5,554 nt of DNA from an uncultured Clostridium sp. (GTDB lineage Bacteria; Bacillota; Clostridia; TANB77; CAG-508): positions 1 to 5,554 of the forward strand of contig CAMGAZ010000110.1 of the NCBI GenBank assembly GCA_946008205.1, read 5' to 3'. The notes beneath the pieces were generated by a model that worked only from the letters and a program-made list of their open reading frames with translations, was not told the origin of the DNA and did not search any database. The stretch's first letter is position 1; each line of letters begins with the position of its first letter. Positions 1 through 5,554 of the stretch are shown here, piece by piece. Position numbers and translations under genes: made by a program.

Positions 1-691
1 CCATTTAAGATTTCCGAGAAAAGTGTGTCCCTTATACCTGTAGTCAATGCTTTCGATTAAAGCATCAAATTTTTTCTTTAGTGATTTCTCATATTTCCGA
101 ATATAAAGGGGACTCGGAACACCTTCACAAATAACCTCTACGGTTAATAAGTTATCCTGATTCGTATTACGTAAAAATGCCTTTAATCCAGAAATTTGAC
201 ATGGCGTTCCAGAAAAAAAGCACTTTCTTTCCAGAATTCAAAAAATCTTTAGCCTGCTGATATGAGTTGCCCATTTTACTTTGAGAATATTTCGATTTTC
301 TGAACTTAGCCAAATCTTTCTTATCGGTAATATAACTGTGCCAAACTAAAAGCCCCTTACTTTCTGCACCAAATATCACATAGTTTTCATCGCAAAAAGT
401 ATCGACAATAGCTGAAAATGCACCGCCGCTTGTGCTTTCAAACTTAATTTGTTCATCTTTTATGTAACCACCAAAAGTATATTTATTGGAGCTGTACCTT
501 TTCGGCATATTCTCATATGGGCATACTTTACGGCACAGTTTACATTCAATACAACGCTCTTTATCTAAAAGAGGATACCGAAATCCTTCGTCATCTTCTT
601 TCATGACAAGTGCATCTTTAGGGCAGATTTGGACACAGGCTTCACAGCCATAACATTTTTCTTTTTCCCTATCGACTAAGTATCCTTCCAT
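1..691 (-). pseudogene. FrhB-like Fe-S oxidoreductase (coenzyme F420 hydrogenase/dehydrogenase beta family), frameshifted and cut by the window edge
   Basis: The family holds iron-sulfur, often flavin-binding, electron-transfer proteins related to the F420-reducing hydrogenase beta subunit. Numbered from the ATG at 691, residues 13-24 (CYGCEACVQICP) and 47-58 (CIECKLCRKVCP) are two classic CxxCxxCxxxCP motifs, a 2[4Fe-4S] ferredoxin domain. They are followed by STSGGAFSA and FRKSKYSQSKMG, matching the usual SxSGGxF and RGSKYxQS family motifs. The frame then breaks: an A7 run at 213-219 carries one base too many, and the shifted frame stops at 167-169. Reading on from 213 in the corrected frame gives SGTPCQISGLKAF, then VICEGVPSP, open to base 1, so the family's conserved GTPCQ and GVPSP motifs are intact. 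The gene is either a recent pseudogene, phase-variable, or hit by a homopolymer sequencing error. It starts 14 bases after the pyruvyl transferase stop, so the two are probably cotranscribed. The physiological role is unknown; F420 itself is unlikely to be the partner in the presumed host. Confidence 0.85.
213..219 (-). other. A7 homopolymer carrying the frame-breaking extra base
   Basis: The mRNA-sense sequence has a run of seven T. With six T the codons read CTT TTT TCT GGA ACG CCA TGT, encoding the family motif LFSGTPC. With seven they read CTT TTT TTC TGG AAC GCC, and translation ends at 167-169. Seven-base homopolymers are common sites of indel mutation and also of sequencing error. The sequence alone does not decide between them. 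Confidence 0.85.
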
Positions 692-697
692 ATCTAT

Positions 698-701
698 CTC
701 C
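698..701 (-). promoter_or_regulatory. Ribosome binding site fixing the Fe-S protein start at 691
   Basis: In mRNA sense, GGAG is followed by six bases and then ATG at 691-689. The reading frame is open upstream to a TTG at 715, but that codon lies inside the end of the pyruvyl transferase gene and has no comparable purine-rich site before it. The ATG at 691 also places the first cluster motif at residue 13, as expected for the family. Confidence 0.75.
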
Positions 702-705
702 GTTA

Positions 706-1830
706 TTAGACGCAAGAAGTCAATTCCGTATTCAAGAATTCCAAGGATTCTTTTCTTGCTTCTTCAATACGACTATGAACTTCTTCATAATTGATTTCAG
801 ACATATTCTTTTTTTCCGCTTCTGTCACTAGCATGTGATCAGATAGGCCAAACAAATCAAGAAGTTCTGTAATCTTCGTATCGCACTGTTCACGAGAGAA
901 CACATAAAATGGCCTACAATATTGCACTGCAAAAATCATTCCATGGAATGAATTCGTAATCACACATTCCGCATACTTCACAAGCGACAGAAATTCCTCA
1001 ACTCCAGCTTCATAGAACATCCGACGATTAGGCTTTTCTGCATTTGTTGCGCGCAAGCTGATTTCGACAATCTTCCAGCCATTTTCTGCCGCAATTCTTT
1101 CTGCATATGCTTCCATTTTGGGATTATAACGTCGTGCATAAAGCAGCAAGTATTTATCCTGTTCTAACCGTTCCTTTGCAATCTTGTCATAATCACTGCT
1201 CAGCAGCAGTAGGGTCGGATCGACTACCTTTTTCACCGGAACATTTGTATGCTTTGTTACATACGGAACCATCAATTTTTCTCGAATTCCAAAAGCATTA
1301 AAGTTTTGAAGTCTGTCATTTAACACCTTATATGTTTCATCCGTGAAATGAGGATCGCCAAAACTTGCTGCATAAGCGACCGAGCTTTTTTTCATGCACT
1401 CATAATTTGCATAGTATCCATCATCAATTCCGAACTCATCCGGGCAAAAGATCGTATCGCTTCCACACACAAAACCTGAAATGTCTTCATCTTTACAAAT
1501 TTCGTTAAAATTCTGTGCCGTATACTTCTTGCTTGTCCGGGTAAATCTTTCGTGATAAAACCGATCGAATTTGTAATAGTTTTCTCGAATTGCAGGCATT
1601 GTAAGCTCACACATTCTGCGTGATTCTTCATCTTTATCCCACATATTCGCAAATGGGTTCAATGGGTCTTTATCAGCTAAAACCTCAGGGCAATAATCAA
1701 CAAGGACAGGCTCAATCATATCCCCTGTAACTTTTTTTATTGCTTGATGGAGTGCCCATGTTTGAAGTGCTGAACCATAATTTGTGAAATTGCAGTATAT
1801 GTTATATGACACCGTTCCTATTCTTTTCAT
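706..1830 (-). CDS. Polysaccharide pyruvyl transferase family protein
   Basis: This 374-residue protein matches the polysaccharide pyruvyl transferase family (CsaB/WcaK-like, GT-B-type fold), which transfers a pyruvate-derived group from phosphoenolpyruvate to a sugar in a surface glycan. Visible signatures in order are NYGSALQTWAL (17-27), the N-terminal family motif; a GSD element (123-125), where many members have GSDQxWNP but this one reads GSDTIFCP; YAASFGD (153-159); and VITNSFHGMIFA near 290-301, matching the conserved C-terminal S/T-FHG block. There is no signal peptide or membrane segment, so it should act in the cytoplasm on a nucleotide- or lipid-linked sugar. The ATG at 1830 is preceded by an AAGGAA-type site at a rather long distance of about 12 bases. 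The gene ends in tandem stop codons, and the Fe-S protein follows 14 bases later. Sampled rows have somewhat higher GC than the flippase and licD. The acceptor sugar cannot be read from the sequence. Confidence 0.92.
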   Translation of the reverse strand: MKRIGTVSYNIYCNFTNYGSALQTWALHQAIKKVTGDMIEPVLVDYCPEVLADKDPLNPFANMWDKDEESRRMCELTMPAIRENYYKFDRFYHERFTRTSKKYTAQNFNEICKDEDISGFVCGSDTIFCPDEFGIDDGYYANYECMKKSSVAYAASFGDPHFTDETYKVLNDRLQNFNAFGIREKLMVPYVTKHTNVPVKKVVDPTLLLLSSDYDKIAKERLEQDKYLLLYARRYNPKMEAYAERIAAENGWKIVEISLRATNAEKPNRRMFYEAGVEEFLSLVKYAECVITNSFHGMIFAVQYCRPFYVFSREQCDTKITELLDLFGLSDHMLVTEAEKKNMSEINYEEVHSRIEEARKESLEFLNTELTSCV

Positions 1831-1988
1831 ATTAGTATTAGTTTCCTTTCAGAAGATACATCTGGCTCTTCTCATTTAATCGCAACAGTTGTAATCAATT
1901 GCGTTCAAGTCAGCAATAATTAGCTAATGTGTTTGTCGTACTTGAAATGAGTAAATCCACTACACTTATATCAATAGTATACAAATGT
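1831..1988. other. Intergenic region, the longest fully contained gap in the window
   Basis: No gene is visible in these 158 bases. They contain a 10-base palindrome, ATTAGCTAAT (1919-1928), enclosed by inverted 7-base arms TTCAAGT (1904-1910) and ACTTGAA (1940-1946). An imperfect hairpin lies next to it at 1881-1903 (outer pairs CGCAA/TTGCG, inner TTG/CAA). No U-run follows these in mRNA sense, so they are not a standard intrinsic terminator. A minus-strand TGATATAAG at 1973-1965 resembles an extended -10 element but has no good -35 partner. The region may hold a secondary promoter or regulatory site for the pyruvyl transferase and Fe-S genes, or be a module junction. Confidence 0.5.
1965..1973 (-). 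promoter_or_regulatory. Possible extended -10 promoter element upstream of the pyruvyl transferase
   Basis: The minus-strand TGATATAAG matches the TGnTATAAT pattern except for the last base. It lies about 135 bases before the pyruvyl transferase ATG, just after the flippase stop. The expected -35 position (around 1988-1993) reads AGTAAA, a poor match. In AT-rich DNA such a match can arise by chance, so this is only a candidate. Confidence 0.2.
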
Positions 1989-3476
1989 TTACTTAAGCAC
2001 GTACTCTTTCAAGTATCGAATTTCTTTTTTAAATAATAACAAACTCAAAATCAAATATAGAACTCCAAATATAAGTGCATAGATAAAAGCATGTAAAATC
2101 CAATTCCAAACTGTGACTTCGGTCAGCGGCACAAAATGACAAATAGCAACTCCGATTACAGTAACAAAAGAAAACGCCAAAAGTTTCTTGTAAAAAATCC
2201 ATTGTTTTCTATTTTTTACCATCTTGGTTGTGAAATATATTTGATATGCCATTCTATAAGTCATGCCCGCAATAGTTCCAATCGCAACCCCAATCAATCC
2301 AAGTTCATGCACAAGAATTATAGAAACCAATATATTAATACCTGCCTCAACAAATGCTGGTACCGCTAATTCCTTGAATTTATTTGCAGAATAAGACAAA
2401 TCCAAATGCGGTTCTTTTATAAGATACAGTCCCTCAGCCATAACAATTAGCACGCCAAATAAGGGTTGAATATAATCAGCATCCGTAATACCGTTTGTGT
2501 AAAGCTGCACAAATGGTGTTATCAGCAATCCAGATAAAGTAAAGCAAAAGTAAACCGTAATAAATGTAATGAACTCAAATAAGTCCAGTTTCTTATTCAA
2601 TTCATGTTCATCGCCTTTAGCATAAGCTTGGCCAACTGTGGGTGCAATAGCTCTAAAAATAGCTGCAAACAAACCATTTAAACCATCCGTCACTAATGTA
2701 TACACACCATATACAGAAACCGTAGCGAGATTTGTAAAGATCGTTAAAATCGTTATATCCGTACTATTGTGGATAAATGCAGCACAATTTATCGCAAAAC
2801 CATTCCATCTTTCCTTCAAAAGGCTATCATCCGGCTCAGCAGCCCAATTGATGTTATAGTGTTTCTTTACAAAGTATCCATATACAAGTGGCTGAATGAT
2901 ATATAAAAGTCCGGTTAACAATTTCAAAAAATGAATGCTCGGATAAATCTTTACGCTTAAAAAAGCACAAACTATATTGCATATAGTAATTGCAATCTGA
3001 GTAAGAGATATTACATATAACTTTTTATCAGCTTGCAGCAGCACCCTAAAGGACAACGAGAAAAGATATTGTATTAATAGATTTAATGAAAGCACAATCG
3101 TTAATGAAGCAACAAAAGGCCAAGAAAAGCCTTCCTTTGATAAGATTGGATAAACAACTGCCACTCCAATGGAGTATGCAATAAACAAATATCCTATCTT
3201 ATTGAAGAATTTCTTAGCCGTCACCAAAACCGCACTAATTTTTTTATCATCATGGTCAACAAGTGGTTTATATAGATTGGCAAGAACAACTCCCGTAATT
3301 CCGCCCTCAATCAAAGTAATATAACTCAGAAATTGATTCAGTGACGAAACAAGTCCATTAACACTGGAGCCAAAATTAGTGAGAATAATCTTCGGAATTA
3401 TAAATCCGCTTATCACAGTAACAACTTGAAGTGTTAAACTTGATAAAATGTTGATCAACGTCACTTTACTTTTCAT
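1989..3476 (-). CDS. Wzx-type polysaccharide flippase (MATE/MOP superfamily)
   Basis: This 495-residue, strongly hydrophobic protein has about 12-14 likely membrane segments, for example around residues 9-30, 44-66, 94-112, 120-142, 155-175, 183-203, 240-262, 302-322, 338-354, 376-403, 431-449 and 456-482. Length and layout fit the oligosaccharide flippase branch of the MOP superfamily, which moves undecaprenyl-linked repeat units from the inner to the outer face of the membrane. An N-terminal segment with IIPKIILTNFGSSVNGL, the charged loop near 211-225, and STDITILTIFTNLATVSVYGVYTLV (about 238-262) resemble Firmicute exopolysaccharide exporters. The ATG at 3476 lies 11 bases inside the end of licD, and GGAGAG (3491-3486) precedes it by nine bases, pointing to coupled translation. 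Transporter class is well supported; the substrate is inferred from the neighbours. Confidence 0.9.
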   Translation of the reverse strand: MKSKVTLINILSSLTLQVVTVISGFIIPKIILTNFGSSVNGLVSSLNQFLSYITLIEGGITGVVLANLYKPLVDHDDKKISAVLVTAKKFFNKIGYLFIAYSIGVAVVYPILSKEGFSWPFVASLTIVLSLNLLIQYLFSLSFRVLLQADKKLYVISLTQIAITICNIVCAFLSVKIYPSIHFLKLLTGLLYIIQPLVYGYFVKKHYNINWAAEPDDSLLKERWNGFAINCAAFIHNSTDITILTIFTNLATVSVYGVYTLVTDGLNGLFAAIFRAIAPTVGQAYAKGDEHELNKKLDLFEFITFITVYFCFTLSGLLITPFVQLYTNGITDADYIQPLFGVLIVMAEGLYLIKEPHLDLSYSANKFKELAVPAFVEAGINILVSIILVHELGLIGVAIGTIAGMTYRMAYQIYFTTKMVKNRKQWIFYKKLLAFSFVTVIGVAICHFVPLTEVTVWNWILHAFIYALIFGVLYLILSLLLFKKEIRYLKEYVLK

Positions 3477-4302
3477 TCGGTAATTCTCTCCACGCTTTTA
3501 TTCCATGATTGACTCTTTGGTCCTCTGGAGGTAATTTCATATAATCACCATAGACAATCGACAAATACATATCTGCATCTTTCATACCATAAACTTGAAT
3601 GTTTTCAAAATCATACAATTTAAATTCAGTCATTATTATTTTTGGTAGATATAATAATCCTTCTCCCCAAGTATTATTATTGATAAATTCAGATTCAGTT
3701 TTGTTAAAGTATTTCCAATATTCAATGTATTTAGCTGTCAGTTCTTCCAAAGAATAATTTCTGAATAGAAACTCAACGATTTTATGGTGAATAGGGTTAT
3801 TATATCCATATGTCACATTATGTTTCTTTGCCCTTTTGCTTCCCCAAGCATGTCTAATATAAGATTTGAAGTAAGCATAGCGGAGCTTGGTAAAATGCAT
3901 TGGGACATTATCCCAGCAAAAAACATCAACCCATAAATTATCCTCTTTGAATTCATTTCTATCGGCAGATGCCGTATGATCCTCAACAAAAATATTCTTG
4001 TTCACAATTTTAATGTATGGTATATCATCATTGCCAAGTTCAAAACCTTCAGCATACACGTATTCATTGACAGAACTATTCCGTTCTCTTAAAAGGCAAA
4101 CCAGTTTATCATATTGCTCTCTGGTTAAAGCAATATCAATATCATCATCCCAAGGAATAAATCCCTTATGTCGAACAGCTCCTAACAAAGTTCCTGCAGT
4201 AATAGTATATTGAATATTATGTTCAACTAAGAATTCATGAACCACCTGCAGAAGTGCTGTTAATTCGCTTTTTACTTGTTTATCTGATAAATACTCTCTC
4301 AT
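3466..4302 (-). CDS. LicD family transferase (phosphocholine/phospho-sugar decoration)
   Basis: This 278-residue protein has the LicD signature: GTLLGAVRHKG at 37-47, followed by IPWDDDIDIAL at 49-59. The acidic DDDID is the presumed metal-binding site of its nucleotidyltransferase-like fold. The C-terminal block YGDYMKLPPEDQR at 251-263 is also typical. Family members transfer phosphocholine or other phospho-substituents from activated donors to cell-surface glycans. No choline uptake or activation genes (licA, licB or licC) are visible here, so the group transferred is undetermined. No signal peptide or membrane segment is evident, suggesting action on the lipid-linked intermediate at the cytoplasmic face. 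The ATG at 4302 has AGAGGG (4316-4311) eight bases upstream. The gene follows the glycosyltransferase after 21 bases and overlaps the flippase start. Length is normal and the gene looks intact. Confidence 0.92.
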   Translation of the reverse strand: MREYLSDKQVKSELTALLQVVHEFLVEHNIQYTITAGTLLGAVRHKGFIPWDDDIDIALTREQYDKLVCLLRERNSSVNEYVYAEGFELGNDDIPYIKIVNKNIFVEDHTASADRNEFKEDNLWVDVFCWDNVPMHFTKLRYAYFKSYIRHAWGSKRAKKHNVTYGYNNPIHHKIVEFLFRNYSLEELTAKYIEYWKYFNKTESEFINNNTWGEGLLYLPKIIMTEFKLYDFENIQVYGMKDADMYLSIVYGDYMKLPPEDQRVNHGIKAWRELPNEK

Positions 4303-4323
4303 TACATCTACCCTCTATTTTCG

Positions 4324-5325
4324 TTATCTGTTTTTCAACTTTAGCAACCAAAACATCAAATCATATTTTTTATTATTAACAAGCCAAATTTTAAATCTAC
4401 TTGCTAAATTGCAGTTGGATTTATCCACTCTGCTTGCCATATCATATAAGAGCTTGAATTTTTGAGTTTCTTTTATTTTATCTCTAAACTCGGATATCGA
4501 ATTAACTGATTCTGCAATTCCAGCATACTCATTACACAACGCATGAAAGGAATAGGCACATATTCGATGATCATCTACTATCTCAGACTCAACCAATGCT
4601 CTAACTGTATTCTCAAAATGTTCGAATTTTTTTACATTATACGAGTGCATCATCGAGTTATTTAATATTCTATAAACATAGAAGCTTTCATCTAGGCAAA
4701 CCATTGATTTTGCAAGTTGCAAGCAATACAAAGAGCATAGCATATCCTCACCAATAACGATCTTATCGTCTACCTGCTCTTGTGCCTTTACATATATTTC
4801 TCGCCTAACGACCTTGCACCACAAAGAATATGAGATTATGCCTGGATTTGAAATATTTTTATCCGTAGGATCATAGATGAATTTATCCCTGACTTCTTCG
4901 TATTCTTTGTTTTGCAAGAGACCTTGCACCACAAAATCTTTGCGCAAAATCTTTTTGTTGTCCTCTAACGAATAATGACTAAGTAGCACCATATCCGGGT
5001 TGAATTCATCTAACGACCTTGCAACACAAGAAAAGTACCCCTGCTCAACATAGTCGTCGCTATCTACACAAATAACGTATTCACCTTTAGCAATCTTTGC
5101 TCCAGCCTTCCGAGAAGAGGTTAATCCACCGTTCGGTTTATTTATGACACGCACTCTTTTATCTTTTTCCGCATAATGGCGACATATAGAAAGTGAATCA
5201 TCTGGGGAGCCATCATTAACCAGTATTAACTCGAAATCTACATAATCCTGATTCAGAATTGAATCTATACACTGTGGAAGATATTTTTCTACGTTATATA
5301 TCGGCACTATTATTGAAAACTTCAT
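4324..5325 (-). CDS. Family 2 glycosyltransferase (GT-A fold)
   Basis: This 333-residue protein begins with the family 2 signature SIIVPIYNVEKYLPQCIDSI (4-23). VNDGSPDDS (36-44) is the nucleotide-binding region. NKPNGGLTSSRKAG follows near 62-75, and the DxD-type metal site is VDSDDYV (87-93). SLWCKVVRREIY (167-178) and IGEDM (191-195) match the later acceptor and catalytic-base region of EpsJ/CpsJ-like enzymes. It should transfer one sugar from a nucleotide-sugar donor to the growing lipid-linked repeat unit in the cytoplasm; donor and linkage cannot be predicted from sequence. The remaining C-terminal 130 or so residues are helical-looking and not diagnostic. The ATG at 5325 is the only sensible start because the signature begins at once. 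A GGAG (5341-5338) lies 12 bases upstream, longer than ideal. The coding sequence contains three near-identical copies of a short motif in three different frames. Confidence 0.94.
   Translation of the reverse strand: MKFSIIVPIYNVEKYLPQCIDSILNQDYVDFELILVNDGSPDDSLSICRHYAEKDKRVRVINKPNGGLTSSRKAGAKIAKGEYVICVDSDDYVEQGYFSCVARSLDEFNPDMVLLSHYSLEDNKKILRKDFVVQGLLQNKEYEEVRDKFIYDPTDKNISNPGIISYSLWCKVVRREIYVKAQEQVDDKIVIGEDMLCSLYCLQLAKSMVCLDESFYVYRILNNSMMHSYNVKKFEHFENTVRALVESEIVDDHRICAYSFHALCNEYAGIAESVNSISEFRDKIKETQKFKLLYDMASRVDKSNCNLASRFKIWLVNNKKYDLMFWLLKLKNR
4805..5030. repeat. Three copies of a short direct repeat inside the glycosyltransferase gene
   Basis: On the plus strand, GACCTTGCACCACAAA occurs exactly at 4810-4825 and 4920-4935. 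A third copy at 5010-5023 shares CTAACGACCTTGCA exactly with 4805-4818, and the match extends through CACAA with one mismatch. The spacings are 110 and about 205 bases, neither a multiple of three. The copies therefore encode different peptides (WCKVV, VVQGL and CVARS), and protein-level conservation does not explain them. Confidence 0.7.
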
Positions 5326-5369
5326 CTATTTTTAATACTCCATTCAGAAAAATAATAAAACAATATAGC

Positions 5370-5383
5370 GACACGCTGGCGTC
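5370..5383 (-). terminator. Weak hairpin after the upstream membrane-protein gene; possible attenuator
   Basis: In mRNA sense, GACGC (5383-5379), a CAGC loop and GTGTC (5374-5370) form a five-pair stem including one G-U pair. A T-rich but interrupted tract follows over roughly 5367-5347. The stem is short and the T-tract does not begin at once, so strong termination is unlikely. The next gene also continues in the same direction 63 bases after the stop. It may do nothing. Confidence 0.2.
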
Positions 5384-5388
5384 AAAAC

Positions 5389-5554
5389 TTATCTCGCATG
5401 TAAGCGCCGTCTATCTTGATATATCAACCCTCTAATCAAGCAGTACATTACCGGTCCGACAACGTAATGAATGGAAGCAGCATATGTCTCCGTCAGCCCG
5501 GATATCAGCAATACGATAATTAAAGACTTGACTATGCTTTGATATGTAACTGTA
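5389..5554 (-). CDS. C-terminal fragment of a membrane protein, probably Wzy-type polysaccharide polymerase
   Basis: The minus-strand frame open from the right window edge (first full codon at 5553) gives 54 residues and stops with TAA at 5391-5389. It shows a hydrophobic helix, SLIIVLLISGLTETYAAS (about 10-27), a second mainly hydrophobic stretch, VVGPVMYCLIRGLIY (31-45), and a basic tail, QDRRRLHAR. A last membrane helix with a G-x-x-E-T/S-like element and a short basic cytoplasmic tail is typical of O-antigen/exopolysaccharide polymerases (Wzy/EpsK-like). A Wzx-dependent cluster that otherwise shows no polymerase would need one. The other two frames hit stops early. It could instead be another polytopic membrane protein of the cluster; too little is visible to settle this. 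Confidence 0.65.
   Translation of the reverse strand, partial: TVTYQSIVKSLIIVLLISGLTETYAASIHYVVGPVMYCLIRGLIYQDRRRLHAR

Noticed and set aside
206..220. Programmed -1 ribosomal frameshifting at the T TTT TTC heptamer
   Set aside because: The heptamer is a textbook slippery site in the correct phase, but a -1 shift enters a frame that stops within about ten codons. Restoring the family frame needs a +1 shift or loss of one base. Transcriptional slippage on seven T is possible but usually inefficient at this length.
692..715. Upstream TTG start for the Fe-S protein, overlapping the pyruvyl transferase end
   Set aside because: It has no ribosome binding site at the right distance, whereas the ATG at 691 has GGAG six bases upstream and gives a normal family N-terminus.
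1881..1946. Intrinsic terminator after the flippase gene
   Set aside because: The inverted repeats are AT-rich or imperfect and no U-run follows them in mRNA sense.
1107..2859. Short open frames, on the plus strand at 1107-1301, 2136-2369 and 2638-2859, and on the minus strand at 1392-1652
   Set aside because: Each lies within, or antisense to, a well-supported gene (pyruvyl transferase or flippase), has no recognisable domain and has low-complexity composition. They are shadow frames. The plus-strand frame at 3998-4213 over licD is rejected for the same reason.
1..5554. CRISPR array, tRNA/rRNA, insertion sequence, toxin-antitoxin or phage-defence genes
   Set aside because: Reading both strands gave no regularly spaced repeats, cloverleaf-like sequence, transposase or other such signature. 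All coding capacity is accounted for by polysaccharide genes.

Overview
The window is a stretch of a surface-polysaccharide (capsule or exopolysaccharide) biosynthesis locus. Every supported gene lies on the minus strand, so transcription runs from position 5554 towards 1. The DNA is AT-rich, and most starts are preceded by GGAG- or GAGG-type ribosome binding sites. The family mix (LicD, polysaccharide pyruvyl transferase, F420-hydrogenase-beta-like Fe-S protein, Wzx flippase) is typical of low-GC Firmicutes. I infer an anaerobic gut Clostridia (Lachnospiraceae-like) host. This rests on family resemblance only; no taxonomic marker gene is present.

In order of transcription: (1) 5554-5389, the C-terminal tail of a membrane protein, probably the Wzy polymerase, cut by the window edge. 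(2) 5325-4324, a family 2 glycosyltransferase. (3) 4302-3466, a LicD-family transferase. (4) 3476-1989, a multi-spanning Wzx-type flippase whose start overlaps the end of licD by 11 bases. (5) A 158-base non-coding gap. (6) 1830-706, a polysaccharide pyruvyl transferase. (7) 691-1, a two-[4Fe-4S] FrhB-like oxidoreductase. It is interrupted by a one-base frameshift in an A7 run (T7 in the mRNA) at 213-219 and runs off the left edge.

Together the genes outline a Wzx/Wzy-type pathway. The glycosyltransferase extends a lipid-linked repeat unit, LicD probably adds a phospho-substituent, the pyruvyl transferase adds a pyruvate-derived group, Wzx flips the unit and Wzy polymerises it. The FrhB-like protein is the least understood member. 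Its position directly after the pyruvyl transferase suggests a redox step on the glycan or its precursor.

I found no tRNA, rRNA, CRISPR array, insertion sequence or defence system. The points most worth following are the frameshift, the pyruvyl transferase/Fe-S protein pair, and a short sequence occurring three times in three different reading frames inside the glycosyltransferase gene. Nothing here clearly amounts to an undescribed system.
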